Source: Yponomeuta sedellus
Lineage: Eukaryota; Arthropoda; Insecta; Lepidoptera; Yponomeutidae
Length of the DNA stretch: 64,000 bases
Assembly: GCA_934045075.1 (NCBI GenBank)
Contig: OW203738.1
Coordinates: 7,734,868-7,798,867, forward strand
Direction of reading: 5' to 3'
The position numbers and the translations under genes are program-made. Position 1 is the first letter of the stretch. The number at the start of each line of letters is the position of its first letter. The notes beneath the pieces were generated by a model, which had not been told where the DNA came from, made no database searches, and saw only the letters and a list, made by a program, of their open reading frames with translations. Positions 31,837 through 43,922 of this stretch are shown in pieces.

Positions 31837-31935
31837 ATTTGAGGCAACGTAGTAGCCAAGTGGCTAGAACTACGTTTTTTTATAGGATTCGGCAAACACA
31901 TATACGATGCACTATTTCTTAATATAAAAATTTAC

Positions 31936-32438
31936 CATTTCTCCATTTTTATTGCCATAATTTTCACTTTCAGGACTGGTGTTCGAAGTATTCATTTAAG
32001 TCACATTTGCCGGAGGGGGTTGCTTTCGAACATTGCTACGTTTCAGGTTACGCTTTATCAGGCCGGTGATCAGCCGTCAAGGAGCTACTCAGATCTTCGA
32101 TAGTGCCTTTGATATCAGATAGCAGGTCCTTTAAGTCCGAGACCTCCTTTTGTGCTTCGGCTAGTTTATCTCCACTCAATTTGACCTTTGTACGTTGTAC
32201 TGTTGAGCTGGAGCCGGCCTGGTTCCTAGTCGTATCGGGACAGGCCTGCTGGCTTGACATACTGAGTCTGTCTTGTTTTCGCTTAGAAGCTTTACTAGAG
32301 GCGATCTGGGTTTGTTTGGTAGATGCCCGCGACGGCGAGATGACGGGCTGGGAAGAAGTGCGGGCGTGCGCGTCCGTGTCTGTGTGTTATTGGTGTACTG
32401 TTTCTTTGTGCTGTTCAGCTTTATCTTTTAGTTTCCAC
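31936..32438 (-). pseudogene. BEN-gene-like exon copy: coiled coil plus pre-BEN linker
   Basis: Reading from an acceptor (ttttttttcag, exon start 32438), the frame gives WKLKDKAEQHKETVHQ, a stop, then SSKASKRKQDRLSM and a heptad-like stretch KLAEAQKEVSDLKDLLSDIK. After a frameshift it continues as GLIKRNLKRSNVRKQP, homologous to the first BEN exon of this window, with one further stop where the gene has Gln. It ends at a preserved donor (ATG|gtaaat). Homology to 1-249 begins sharply at ggcctgataaagcg; the sequence before differs. Coiled coils upstream of BEN domains are known in Insensitive-like proteins, so this may show an exon that the live gene keeps outside the window. Confidence 0.65.
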
Positions 32439-32496
32439 CTGAAAAAAAATTAGCGATAAGTAAATAAATCTATCTATCTATAATCAGCCCACATCA

Positions 32497-32575
32497 ACCC
32501 ACTGCTGACCCAAGTGATTAATTTCAATCACTCGGTTCCACTAGGCTAGGAGCGCTTCGTCCAGGCTTCCTCCGA
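32497..32575 (-). repeat. R1 head fragment
   Basis: Minus-strand R1 start (caatcactcggttccactag). Confidence 0.6.
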
Positions 32576-32597
32576 ATTCGCATATTTTTTACATTTT

Positions 32598-32715
32598 CTT
32601 GTCGTCTTTTTGTTTGCCCTGCCGAAATTTGTATCGCTCCGCGAGGGTGCTCGCCTTCGGTTGTAAGTGCTTCTCCATGATTCTCTTCAACTCGGCATAA
32701 CTTTTGCTTTTAGAT
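32598..32715 (-). pseudogene. gypsy-type gag fragment
   Basis: The minus strand reads SYAELKRIMEKHLQPK, then STLAERYKFRQ, a conserved piece of lepidopteran gypsy-type gag, before a stop. Short and isolated; unrelated in position to the gypsy remnant at 39055-41913. Confidence 0.6.
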
Positions 32716-33067
32716 CTATATTGTAGGCCAGTGAAAAACGACATCAAACATCGCAAACGGCCCCGATTTATATGTTGTCAGGTTCCTTGAGAATGGTTTA
32801 CACTCAAGTTTGCTACCCTGAAAACCCTGCGCTACTCACATTTCACTCGAAAAACTAAGATATTTTCTAAAAAACTACGAACCGTTTTTCAACTGTGCGC
32901 CATATCAACCAACCTAACAAAATTTGTTACAACACTACTCCCTTAATCCTGATGTAACACACAGTTTCAAAGCAAATAAACGTAAACATAAAACCCGAAA
33001 TAATAAACTTAACATAAGAATAAAATAATATTCACACGGTCACACAAAAGTAATTTTGATCCAGTCT
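32716..33067. other. No feature recognised
   Basis: AT-rich non-coding sequence. Confidence 0.35.
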
Positions 33068-33525
33068 GGTTTAGCGGAGGAGGAGGCACCTTCACTCACA
33101 GTAAATGTTTGAAGGGACCACTTTGATGCTGCAGTGCCTGGGGCATTGTTTTACAGTCTATTAATTCTTACTTGTCCAATTTAGTAAACAAGACTATAAC
33201 CTTAAAATTGAGATTAGATGCCTAAACTGGACATTTTCTCGCAAATTCATGAACTATCATGAACTATGTTTATAAAATTGGCAGCGTGTTATCTAAAAGA
33301 GTGTTACAGGTTACTTCATTTATGGAAACATGGCAGTTTTGGACTAAAAAGTCACAGTTTAAGGGTAGAATCTTGTTTACTAAGTTGGACAAGTAAGAAT
33401 AAATAGACTGTAGATGAAGTAGGCTGGTTCAGCTGCTATACCACTTGACACCCTGACTGCTTAATCGAAACGCTAAAGTGAAGGACAACATCATGAGGAA
33501 ACCCGCGGATTGGTTGACTCAGCCG
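33068..33525 (-). repeat. SINE C fragments split by a MITE
   Basis: 33068-33153 matches part of SINE C (gaagggaccactttgatgct). After the MITE, related sequence resumes, then turns to the opposite orientation (gtgaaggacaacatcatgag), so the copy is rearranged. Confidence 0.5.
33154..33410. mobile_element. MITE family M2, copy 1, Tc1/mariner type
   Basis: 257 bp starting CAGTCTATTAATTCTTACTT and ending aagtaagaataaatagactg, ends about 38 bp, flanked by TA at 33152-33153 and 33411-33412. The second copy is at 54143-54377, inverted. Confidence 0.85.
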
Positions 33526-33812
33526 TTTCGACAAAACAAATTATCAGAATTAGCACCAAAACCTCACGTAAAAGTAAGTTTTGTCCAAAAAATTGTAATG
33601 TTTTTATAGCAATTTTATTGTAAACGTATTTTAAAATTCTTTGATGTAAAAGACAAACAAACCACAAAACTAAAACAATAATAAAGCGCCGGACACTCAC
33701 CCAATTTAATCAAGGCACAGAATGGCTGTTAGACATATCAACATGACACCCACTAAAACACTGGAGTCCCGTCGTAATTTCGAGAACACATCGACCGTTG
33801 GCGAGTGATTCG

Positions 33813-34088
33813 TTATGGTACGGCCACACTATCGCGATAACGCGAAGATTTGCGTTGTCGCGACATGTCTGGCCAAAAAATTCGTCCTATCGCGAATCAT
33901 CATCGCGAATACAAACACCCTTCGCGCCGCTGTCAGTAAAATGCCGCACTAATGTGCGGCATTTTATGGCCCAAAGGCCAAAATCTTCTTATGATGTGGT
34001 CAAGCTCTTCGCCGTAGAGCGAACACGAAATGTTGTCGCGACAACGCGAACACGAATCTTCGCCTCCAAGTGTGGCCGCAGCATAACA
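33813..34088. mobile_element. MITE with gttatg/cataac ends
   Basis: Ends gttatggtacggccacact and agtgtggccgcagcataac are inverted repeats continuing into gcgaagatt / aatcttcgc. A perfect 13-bp hairpin (taaaatgccgcac, loop taat) lies at 33937-33966. The 99-codon frame over it is not coding. Confidence 0.65.
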
Positions 34089-35651
34089 AAAACTTAAGCC
34101 AAGTACCCTCTAATTGCAAAAAACTAACTAAATTCCTAAATACCTTACAACAGCTAAGCACAACCTAGGTACCTACTAAGACCAAGGTAACTCGTGAAAT
34201 TAAATGAGGAGGTTATATTCAGAGTGGCGCAAAAACTGCGGCTTAATGAACGTTACAAGTCAAACTAGGTGTCCATTTCAAAATCTAGATCATTTTGGAA
34301 AAAAAATGGACAAAAAATCTCCAAACTTAGTCTTTTCAAAGTCCTTAATTAACAGAGATTACATAATTTTTACAAAACTCATGCATTTAACGTGCTTACA
34401 GTTATACTTTACACTTTACAATGCAAATAGATTTACAGGTAAATAGACATCAAAACAAAAAAAGGGGGAGGTTATCAATTCGACGCGTATATTACTTTTT
34501 TTACTATTTTTTCGTATATCTTCGTCAAATCTTAACCGATTTGGAAATTTTTTTTATGCTCGACTAGTTGTAGCGTCTCATTAAATAAATACGTGTACAA
34601 AATATACATAAATATTGAATAACCTACCTAACTATGAAAGAAAGAAAGAAATAAACTACGTAAACTAAAAATAAATACATAAATATATAGCTCAATGTTA
34701 TGACAGAGATTTAAGTTCCAACTTTAATTTGTGAAGAGCCTGTTCCACCAACTTTTGAATTAGTTTCCGATGGGTAGGTGTGTTGGCAAACGTTTCATAA
34801 GACTATCTTGAAGTTTTATTTAATTAATTGATTTTTAGCCCCCCTGGTTAAACTCCTTATTTCATAAAAAAAAAATAAGAACTCTCTGATCTAGACCAAC
34901 AGTTAAAAGTTATTTTGTACTAACAACTCATGTTTCAACTTTGAAAGCCAAAAATACTTTTGGTCTAATAATCTTCGAGATGGTCCCTGTAGAAAAGCAG
35001 AATAAACAAAAAAATAACTAAAGCTAATTTCTATGACTTTGACCAATAGTTCAAAGTTATTTTGTACAGTTAATAGTTTATTTCTTTTAATAATTTTCAA
35101 ACTGCTAACTTTAATATGTTTAGAGCCTGTTTTACAAACTTTTAATTTTGAAGAAAAATCTTAAGCAATTCTATCCTATAATATTGTCCATAGCATCTAC
35201 CAAGACATGGCGAAACAAATTTTAAACATTTGCAAACTTACGGTCTTGTTTATAAAAACCTTTATAAAATAAACCTTTTAGAACTTCCTCTAAAGCACTC
35301 TTTAGAAGTGAAAATGAAAATTAATGTAAAATCTTTATTTAACCGGCTTTGCAATCTAACTTTGCTTAGAATACATGGACACAGGTACAAACAAAACAGG
35401 TTGTTCAAATAATCTGTGTGGCTACGTCTTTCCCGTTACCAATGACTTTCTAAATTGTCTCTGAGGAGTGTTTTATGGAATCGCATTTTCACATAAGAGA
35501 TCGTTAATACCCAAATAATACTTTTTAACCGATATCAAAAAGGAGGACGTTTTCACTTCTTTTAAAATCTTGAGCCTCCATTGAGGAGTCTCAGGTCAAT
35601 TCAGAAGTGTAGTACAAACTCAGTTTCACCAAAAGTTAAAGTAGATATCTG
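34089..35651. other. Long AT-rich stretch, no gene
   Basis: 34219-34290 (actgcggcttaatgaacgtt, caaactaggtgtccat) recurs at 62219-62285. ggggaggttatcaattcgac at 34466 is a common repeat edge. A ttaaaagttattttgtac motif recurs at about 34905 and 35045. Nothing coding recognised. Confidence 0.45.
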
Positions 35652-35720
35652 TCATCGTCATCCTATACTAGTCCACTGCTGGACATAGCCCTCCCCTAAA
35701 GAGCGCCACGTTGTGCTATC
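35652..35720 (-). mobile_element. RTE LINE 3' tail
   Basis: The minus strand carries gcacaacgtggcgctcttta, then ctatgtccagcagtggacta and a (gat)n tail, as at 12335-12410. Confidence 0.7.
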
Positions 35721-35839
35721 TGTGATTTCGGGATATTGTTAAAGGTGTAAAAAAATGTTAACAGTAAATATCATATTTCTCCCGACAAAGGTTAGCTTTG
35801 CTGCATGTTGGTCAAGATTTATTTATAGCCAATACTTGG

Positions 35840-36075
35840 TTAAGGCACGCAAGGCACGTTAAGCCGATGGTGCCGGCTGTCATATAATGGCAGTCGTTGA
35901 GCCATGTCAGAGGCCTTATAGGCGGCTTGATAACTTCTGACAGTAAGTCCCGCCACTGTCTTACAATCCTCCACCAACCCGGACTTGGCCGCCGTGGTGG
36001 AGTATGGACTAACCTTCCTGCGATGCAGCAAGAGACCCGTGCCCCAGCAGTGGGGACTTACAAGGGTTGATAACG
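35840..36075 (+). repeat. R1 repeat, 5'-truncated
   Basis: Begins in the aaggcacgttaagccgatgg part and runs to tacaagggttgataacg. Confidence 0.75.
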
Positions 36076-36391
36076 ATAACGAAATACTTGGTTAACATTT
36101 GTTTGAATAACATAAATCGCTTAAATCTAGGTATCAAAATTGCTATAAAGTCATTAAAATAGTAATCCTGCATTTACTACAATTACATAAATTAATCTTG
36201 AGTAGGTATTGTCATTCCAATTTCCAATAAGACATAATTATAGACGAATATATAAGAAAACCTTATTTCTTCAAACTTAACGACACCCGTGGAAATTGAC
36301 ATGATATTTTGTATTATGCCAGCATTTACAATAGCATTTAATTTTACATAATCAAATTTTAAGTATCTATAAAACATATTTTTATAACAGA

Positions 36392-36860
36392 CTAGCTTTT
36401 GCCAGCGACTCCGTCCGCGTGGACTTTAGTAGCTTCAAAATATTGCAACCCCGTTCACTCCCTTAAGGATTAAATTAAATAAAAACGGCGAAACACGTGT
36501 TCAATAAATTTTGTTGAAGAGTATTTATTTTAAGTTTCGAGAAAATTACTGAACGGTCTTTATAACGAGACCGAGTCTATTAGTAAAGAGTTGTATACAA
36601 GTTTCAATTCATTGTTTAATTTATTGTATTTTGTTTTATTTACATCTTTTATAATGTGTTATTTTTAATATAGATTTTGATTTATCTGAAATAAAATATT
36701 ATTATTATTTATACTTCCCATACAAATTTTGGCAACCCTTTTCGTCCTCTTAGGGGTTGAATTTCAAAAAAGCCGGTTTATTCCTTGCCTACATTTTATA
36801 TAGACCTACTGTGCAAAATTTCAGCTTCCTAGGTCCATCAACACATAGCCTAGTCGCGCC
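36392..36860 (+). repeat. Lepidopteran interspersed repeat split by a LINE tail
   Basis: tagcttttgccagcgactcc at 36394 and cccatacaaattttggcaac near 36718 are two halves of a repeat widespread in moths and butterflies. Between them 36485-36712 is a different AT-rich insert ending gaaataaaatattattatta, a LINE-type 3' end. Confidence 0.55.
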
Positions 36861-36945
36861 AGTCTTCACTAGGACGATTGGACTAGCGTACGATGATGTC
36901 GATGGACGTACTATGTGATTTGTGATTTAAGAAATTTATTTCTCA

Positions 36946-39054
36946 ATAGAATAGAATAGAATATATTTATTTGTCTTCAAGCGAAATAAGACACAACAAT
37001 CACTTATACTAGAGGCATTAATGACAGTTTAAAGAAAGAAAGTTTAAAAGACAGTTTAATGAATCAATAAGAATACATTGATTCACTTACTTGAGAAACA
37101 ATAGTTATGTATATTAATAAATGTTATATAAAGCAAAACGCGCCGTTGCAATTCGCGTATAATTCTTGGAAGTAAGTAGAAAGTGGGTACATAGGTTTTT
37201 TTTTTTTTGTTAGTTTGATAATAACAGTTTGCAATAAAAACGAACATAAGGTTGCGTTCACATTGTTGAGAGTTAAAAGCAAGCAAGAAGTTTAAGGCAG
37301 GTGTGAGTGCATACTAAAAACAAAAAAATAGTGGAGAGCTTTAAGGCTTCAACAATGAAGTATCCCTCAAAATGTGGCTTCTCAGTAATCCTTTGTAGAT
37401 AGGCAATGATTTGGCTTCCTTGATATCTTTTGGTAATTTGTTATACATGCGAGCTCCTTCAGCCACTATACTGCTATTTCCATAATTCGTTCTTTGCATC
37501 TGTATGTGTATATTATTTGCTTGTCTTGTTAATCGAGTCTGTAGTTGTATCCTTTTGGAGAAGGTTATTTGAGTGTGAATATCCTTGGTCAAAATTTTCC
37601 GTATCAGTATGCATAGATTGTATTTGTAAATTTGAGCTATACTCAGTAATTTAGTTTCTTGGTAGATTTTTCTTGTTTTAGTAAGGTAATTATAGCCAAA
37701 AAGAATTTTTATAATTTTATTTTGCGCAGTTTGCAAGGGCTTTACATTAGTTTTTGCGGCTGACCCCCACACTTCAATCAAGTATTCTATGTGAGGCTTA
37801 ACAAGTGAATTATAGATTGTGTAACGGACCCTTTTTGGGAGACAGCGAGCAATTCCACGCAAAGCCCCTGCCAGGGATAATAATTTCGACCTTATTTTTT
37901 CTAGGTGTGGTCTCCATGTTAGACGACTATCCAAAATTAGGCCTAGATACTTTTCCTCAGTAGAGTTTTCAATTTTTTGTTTATTGATAATTAATGGATT
38001 ATGTGATGCTATTGGTTTATTTTTTGCCGCAAAGATTATATATTTGGTTTTTGATGTATTAATGGTAAGAAGATTTTCTTGGAGCCATTCATGGAGGATA
38101 TTTAAGTCACGTTGAGCTATTTCTATTATAGAGTTAATATCTGGTCCAAAGTAAAATAGGCAAGTGTCATCTGCATATAACGTTATGTCGCCAGTCAAGC
38201 CAATGTCCTTGATGCTGTTTATGTATATTAAGAATAGGAGCGGTCCTAATATTGATCCCTGTGGGACACCGAATGTTACGAGTTGCGGGTCACTTTGATG
38301 TTCTTGTAATTTAACCACTTAGTATCGATTACTTAGATACCAATTAAAAAATTTTAAAAGCGCTACCGGTAATTCCTATGTCTTTAAGTTTCAACAATAG
38401 CAATTCATGACTAACGGTGTCAAAGGCCTTCTTTAAATCAATGAATATTCCCAAAGCAATATTTCTTTTGTCAATATTTAATTTTATTGATGTTATCAGA
38501 TCAATTGAAGCAGAGAGAGTATTTGATTTGGGGCGAAATCCATACTGCTTCTTAAATAAAAAATCAATAGAGGAAAGATGATTTTCTAAGCGCTTGTAGA
38601 GTATGCTTTCAAAAATTTTTGATAGTGTTGGCAGTACTGATATGGGTCGGTAGTCTCCAGGATCCGTCTTTTTACCCGATTTGTTAATTGGTCTGACCTT
38701 AGCAACTTTTAGCGAGTCGGGGAAGTTGCCCTCGAGGAGACATAGGTTAATGCTTCTACTCAATGGCTCAGCAATGCAGGTTTTTATACATTTAAGTGCT
38801 TTACAACCTATTCCGTCAATACCTGTGCTAGTGTGGGGCTTGACTTTATCTATTAGTTTGTCTACTTCACTGCTGCATGTCGGAGTAAACAGAGATATTT
38901 GGTTAATATTATTTGGGGTAATAGATTTCGCTGTCGTAGTTATAGGTCTATTAATGCTAATTTCGTGTGCCAATTTTGAGCCAATACTTGCAAAGAATGA
39001 ATTAAAATACTCGCATATTTCTATAGCATCAGTTAAAATTCCAGCTGGGGTGTC
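36946..39054 (-). mobile_element. LINE C, 5'-truncated CR1/jockey-type retrotransposon
   Basis: Starts inside the gypsy pol remnant at about 39054. ORF part one (39054-38344) holds the RT N-terminus with DYRPISVLPTLSKI and DLKKAFDTVSH. Part two (38318-37341) holds GVPQGSILGP, YADD and the thumb to the stop at 37341. A frameshift in a T-run near 38347 and a TAA near 38320 separate them. The 3' UTR ends with an (attct)n tail at 36946. No endonuclease remains in this copy. Confidence 0.8.
37341..38318 (-). pseudogene. LINE C reverse transcriptase, C-terminal part
   Basis: 325-codon open frame with GVPQGSILGP and YADD near its start, then the thumb and C-terminal region including LGLILDSRLTWRPHLEKIR and YNKLPKDIKE. 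Reverse transcription at the target site is the family role. Cut from its N-terminal half by a stop and a frameshift. Confidence 0.85.
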
Positions 39055-39735
39055 TACTATGTCATGCTCTAGCAACTCTTCAATCATGTCTCTTACATTT
39101 TCTCTTTCTGATAATGCTAGTCGGTAGGGTCTGTATACGACTGGTTCATTATCGAAGAGATTGATGACCATCTCCGCAGCAGAAGCATTACCAAGCTCAC
39201 TAAGGTTAAAAGCAATACACTCCCGATATTTATTCAACAAGCTCAGTAGTTCATGTGTTTCCTTCTGAGAAACGTTATCACCCACCTTTAAGTCAGACAA
39301 GGATATCGATCGGCAACCAGCTTCACTAGTTGTGACGCGAAGAACATTTTGCGCACGCTCATAATATGCTTTTCGACCACGTGCTAAGACCAATCCCCTT
39401 TTCAAAACAACGGGTGATGAAGAAAGGCTTTTCAACATAATCTCAGCGACACCGTCATCAAGTGTTTTATATAGTCCTGCCAAGACACTGTAGCAGGAAC
39501 CGGGCTGTAGACGAAAAGAGCTCTCGACAAACAATTCACCTATAAAGGGCGGATCAGTTATTGCTTGAACTGCAGTTGTCCCCGTAATTGTGACATCGTC
39601 CTTGGAAATCAAATTCACCTTAGTTATATGTGAACAGTAAGCGACAAGTTGGGATATTTCTAAAACATCACAAGTTTCTGTATGAGCACATGTGGCTGCT
39701 CTGTGAAAGTTTGCCCTGTCATCAAAGGGACGTGC
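38344..39735 (-). pseudogene. Fused open frame: gypsy pol linker/RT start joined to LINE C RT N-terminus, copy 1
   Basis: A single 467-codon open frame. The first ~231 codons are gypsy-type pol between protease and RT (LLNKYRECIAFNLSELG, then PYRLALSERENVRDMIEEL). From codon ~232 it is LINE C (ICEYFNSFFASIG to LKDIGITG). The chimera arose by LINE insertion in frame; nothing suggests it is a functional protein. The first ~25 codons are in the wrong gypsy frame. Confidence 0.85.
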
Positions 39736-41913
39736 ATTCAAATTCAATTCAAATTCAAATAATTTTATTTCAACGTAAAGAATTTACATTCTATTTGCTG
39801 AATGTCAATGTACAATGTAAAGTGTAAGCCGCCGCCTTCGGGCCGTATTGTAGTGGAGAAAAAGGCAGCGGAAAAAAAAACTCCACTCTGACCATCTTTT
39901 CTCAAATCATCTTAAAACCAAATACATCAGTTGCCATATGTAAACCTAATAAGATTTCATGACTGCCATTAACAACCCCAAATGTCAAAGCATTAGTCAA
40001 ATGTCTCACAATAATAGGGGAAAACATAAGTGCTGCGGCCAGACACACGAACAGCACTCGTTCACGAGCATAACGCAGTGCTCAGCCATCATCAGTCTCA
40101 ACCATTTTGGAGGGAGATAGATGACCCGAACACCACGCTACCATTCGAATGACCTTTAGCAAACTTGCAGTTAAGTTTTTGTCAGTTATATAAGGTATCA
40201 TATAGTTATTAATATGCAATCACGTCGTCTGTACACACTTGTATTATAAAATATATGTTATACTTAGTTATACTTAACAATAAAATCGCGGTGGAATTGG
40301 TTTACTACCACGGATTAGGATCGTTTATATAGTCGTCTATTCTATAATATGCCTTTTTACATAGCGAATTTTTAATGAAAGTTTTAAATTTATTTTCAGA
40401 CAAGCATAGAACACGTTCTGGAATTTTGTTGTAAAAACGAACGCAGTAACCTACAAATGATGTGCCTACCTTGGCTAATCGGGATTTAGTACAAGCAACC
40501 TTGTTTCTATTCCTTGTGTTTACGTTATGAACGTCCCTATTTAATTTAAACATTGTTATATTTTTTCGGACATACATTATATTATCGAATATATATTGGC
40601 AAGCCAGTGTAAGAATGCCTATTTCTTTAAAACGCTCCCTTAGCGATTCTCTACTGTTTAAGTTGTAAATAGCTCTTATTGCTCTTTTTTGCAAGACAAA
40701 TATGGTTTCTATATCTGCTGCCCGTCCCCATAATAACAAACCATACGACATGACACTGTGAAAATAACTAAAATAGACCAGCCTCGCCGTCGACACGTCT
40801 GTAAGTTGTCTAATTTTTCTGACTGCAAACGCTGCTGAACTCAACCGACCCGACAGTTTTCCAATATGCTGACCCCATTGCAGTTTTGAGTCTATCGTTA
40901 TACCTAAAAAAAGCGTGGACTCTACCAGCTCTAGCCTCTCACCAGATATTTTTAAACTCGTGTCAACATTTTTAACATTGGGTAGTGAGAATTTGATGCA
41001 TTTTGTCTTTTTTGCATTTAGCATCAGATTGTTTATAGTGAACCAGTTTAGAATAGTAGATAAAGCATTGTTTACATCGTCTACATTACTTATACCTCTC
41101 TTTACTTTAAAAATTAAGGAAGTATCATCTGCAAACAACACTATCTGCGAAAGCTTTTCTACTAGGTAGGGCAAATCATTTATATATACCAAAAAAAGGA
41201 ACGGACCCAGTATAGAACAGGATTTAACTCTATTAATATCAACCTTTACAGTTCTGTCTGTTAAGTAAGATCGAAGAAGACTTAGTGATTTATTACTTAA
41301 ACCATATCGGTGCAATTTTATGAGAAGTGTTTCGTGGTCAACGCAGTCAAACGCCTTAGAAAGGTCGCATGACATTATCGGGGACCACAAGCAAGTCAAT
41401 TTCAGCTTAGACACCATCGATCGCAACAGAGACCCTACTTCTGCCCAAAGTGGTAACCTGAGAGTTGCCAAAACCTTTTAAAACTGGCAAGTTTTTTGTT
41501 TCATAAGTCAGACCTAAATCCTTTGAAACAGAAGACTTAATCATAGAGCACTCACTGCCTAGGTCAACAAAAGATTCAATGGGAACTCCATCCACGAAAG
41601 CAACCTTCAAATAGTTCCTACTTGTGTCTTTAGAGTCGTGTACATGAAGAACAGATTTTTCATTTGTCGGTGGGGGTTTACTGAAACAATGATCATGCTC
41701 ATGGCCCGAACGGAGACACTTGGTACATTTTTTTTATTGGCTTAGGGCACTGGGTTATAATGTGACCATCACGTTTACAGTTGAAGCAGCGGATAGGGCG
41801 ATTGCGTTGATTAGTGGATCTATTTTGTATTTTGTCACGGTCGTTGTTGATCTTGGTAAAGATCGCATTGCCCTTTCGCTCAGGCATAGGTTTTGTATTC
41901 CTGACATTACGCA
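39055..41913 (-). mobile_element. gypsy-type retroelement remnant, copy 1, interrupted by LINE B
   Basis: Upstream part 41913-41370: zinc knuckle CFNCKRDGHIITQC (CX2CX4HX4C) at 41887-41699, then an aspartic-protease-like domain (SFVDLGSECSMIKSSVSKDL; active-site triad read as DLG) at 41610-41407 with a stop after it. LINE B occupies 41369-39736. Downstream part 39735-39055 is the pol linker and the beginning of RT. No LTRs, integrase or complete RT were seen. Confidence 0.75.
39736..41369 (-). mobile_element. LINE B, 5'-truncated, copy 1
   Basis: Starts within RT motif A (DLSKAFDCVDHETLL), includes FADD and the C-terminal region to the stop at 40305, then a 570-bp 3' UTR ending in a (ttgaat)n tail at 39736. 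This copy has lost 33 bp that encode the GVPQG motif, present in copy 2. Confidence 0.85.
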
Positions 41914-42166
41914 GATATAAGATAAAGATAAGATAAAGATTTATTCACATAAAAATTGTACAAGTTATTTTGTGAAGTCCCTGATCTCTGAGCTAGGTAA
42001 ATACCTGTGTTACAAAGATCAGTGCCCTCTCCCAATTTAGATGATACGTGGTAGTACATAATTACAAGACACTAAAAAACAATCAGCATAAAAAAAAATA
42101 TAATAATAAATTAGCCAACAAAAATAAAAATAGATAACATAACAACATAGTTTATGTATGCTTGTA

Positions 42167-42167
<1 letters not shown>

Positions 42168-42231
<64 letters not shown>
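42168..42231. repeat. (GT)n microsatellite, copy 1
   Basis: About 30 GT units inside the LINE A 3' region. Copy 2 at 49088-49149 is 2 bp shorter. Histidine/threonine frames over it are not coding. Confidence 0.95.
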
Positions 42232-42232
<1 letters not shown>

Positions 42233-42298
42233 TGTGTATATGTGTGTGTCTGTGTGTGAGAGAAAGAATGTATTGAACACAGTAAAAACACTTCAAGT

Positions 42299-43258
42299 TC
42301 ACGAATATATAGATCTCAAGAGGTCCTCGGTATCAGAGTAAGACAACTGTAACAAATATGCCTTCAGAGTGATTTTGCACTGGTATGAGTTCATATTACG
42401 GATGTCTAGGATTTTGTTTATTTTATTATAGAGCATGCTCCCCAAGATGTTATAATTTTGACTTGCAAATTTTGTTCTATGTTTTTCAACAGGGAAGACA
42501 TTATATCTTCTAGCTCTTTTTTCATTGTTACGTGGGGATACATGTTTATGTTTTCGTAAAATGCAGCGAAAGATGTATAGCTGCCGGACTGTCAGTACTT
42601 TGCAATCATCATACAGGAGGTGCGTGCGATATCTGATAGGCTTTGATAGCATGACTTTTAAGACAGCTATTTGAGCACGCTCTATTCCCAGAAATGTTGA
42701 TTTGCCTGACCCTCCCCAAACAGTAATGCAGTAAGTGAGAAGTGATTCAGCTAAGGCCTTATATACTGATATCAGAGTGTCTAAATCTGCCACTCGACGA
42801 AGGCTCCTGACAACGGCCATAATCTTTCTTACCCTACCTTTCAAGATATTTATATGTGGAGCCCAGCTAAGTTTTTCGTCTATAATGACACCCAAATATT
42901 TGGTTTGTGACACTTTGGATAAGGAAAGACAGTTACAGTGTAGTACGCCTCCACATCCATGCGCTATAATGGGAAAATTTGGGATGGATTGCGTTCCACT
43001 AATAGAAAATGTCAAATATTGCGATTTTGCTATATTTAGTGTCAATTTATTGAGAGAAAGCCACTCCATAATAGTTTCAAGACATTTTTCAGCATTGACT
43101 CTCGCACTCTCCCAGGTAAAACCATCTACCAGGAGGGCCGTATCATCAGCATAAGTAAAGATTTTGCAGTTTGGGAGCGTTAATTGGCACAGCTCATTTA
43201 TGTATATCTGAAAAAGGGTCGGCCCGAGTATACTGCCTTGCGGCACACCGTAATTCAA
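42299..43258 (-). pseudogene. LINE A reverse transcriptase, C-terminal part
   Basis: 319-codon frame from NYGVPQGSILGP through YADD and LGVIIDEKLSWAPHINILK to the natural stop. An extra A just upstream separates it from the N-terminal part. Confidence 0.88.
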
Positions 43259-43304
43259 GTCCTGTTCGTCACTGACAAAACTGTCAATCTTTACATGCTG
43301 AGTT

Positions 43305-43922
43305 CTATTTTTTTAAGTAGTCATGGAAAATGTCGAGATTACGAATACCAATTAGTTCCATTTTCTTCAGCAAGAGTGGGACAGAGACAGTGTCAAAAGC
43401 CTTTGAGAGGTCCAAGAAAATACCTATACACTTTCGTTTGTTATCAATATGTTTAACAATAGTAGAAGTTAATGTAATGACTGCATCCTCACAAGATATA
43501 TTTCGCCGAAAGCCAAACTGATTATCAGAGATAAGACGGTATTTCTCTAGGAAATCAACTAGGCTACTATTTAGGATTCTCTCTAGGATCTTAGATAGTG
43601 ATGGAAGCACCGATATTGGCCTATAATTACCGACACTGTCTCTGTCTCCACCTTTGTGAATGGGGTGAATGATTGCGGTTTTAAACACTTTTGGGAATAT
43701 TCCGGTCCGAATACATGAGTTACATAGATGGGTGATGATAGGTACTAAGGTATTGCAGGACGATTTTAATATTTTTGAAGATATACCATCGAATCCTACC
43801 GCGCAGTCATCTCTTAGTTTCATAACCATTCTAAAGACGTCAGAATCATCAACTTCTAGAATAGCGAGAGACTGGCAGGAGGATGTGGAGTTGTGTTTTA
43901 GTTTGTCAGGGTCAGTTGGCAA
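43305..43922 (-). pseudogene. LINE A reverse transcriptase, N-terminal part
   Basis: Contains HPIHKGGDRDSVGNYRPISV, LPSLSKILER, NQFGFRRN and DLSKAFDTVSVPLL (RT motifs 0 to A). It ends at a frameshift stop at 43305. Only its last ~150 bp are in the duplication. Confidence 0.88.

Larger units (their letters stand above)
38269..43455 (-). repeat. Tandem segmental duplication, copy 1 (5187 bp)
   Basis: Matches 45156-50373. Offset is 6887 bp up to 41216, 6920 bp after a 33-bp deletion in this copy, and 6918 bp after a (GT)n difference. Apart from these and one A/T change at 38335, I see no differences, and the encoded frames are identical. Breakpoints lie inside LINE C (38268/38269) and LINE A (43455/43456). 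Confidence 0.92.

Noticed and set aside
38681..39127. 148-codon plus-strand frame, repeated at 45568-46014
   Set aside because: Antisense shadow of the LINE C reverse transcriptase.
41407..41610. Small protease-like frame as a separate host gene
   Set aside because: It continues the gypsy-type zinc-knuckle frame, is flanked by pol remnants and is broken by a stop and LINE B.
42037..42302. Histidine/threonine-rich open frames on the minus strand (also 48957-49220)
   Set aside because: They are translations of the (GT)n microsatellite within LINE A.
42735..43154. 139-codon plus-strand frame, repeated at 49653-50072
   Set aside because: Antisense shadow of the LINE A reverse transcriptase.
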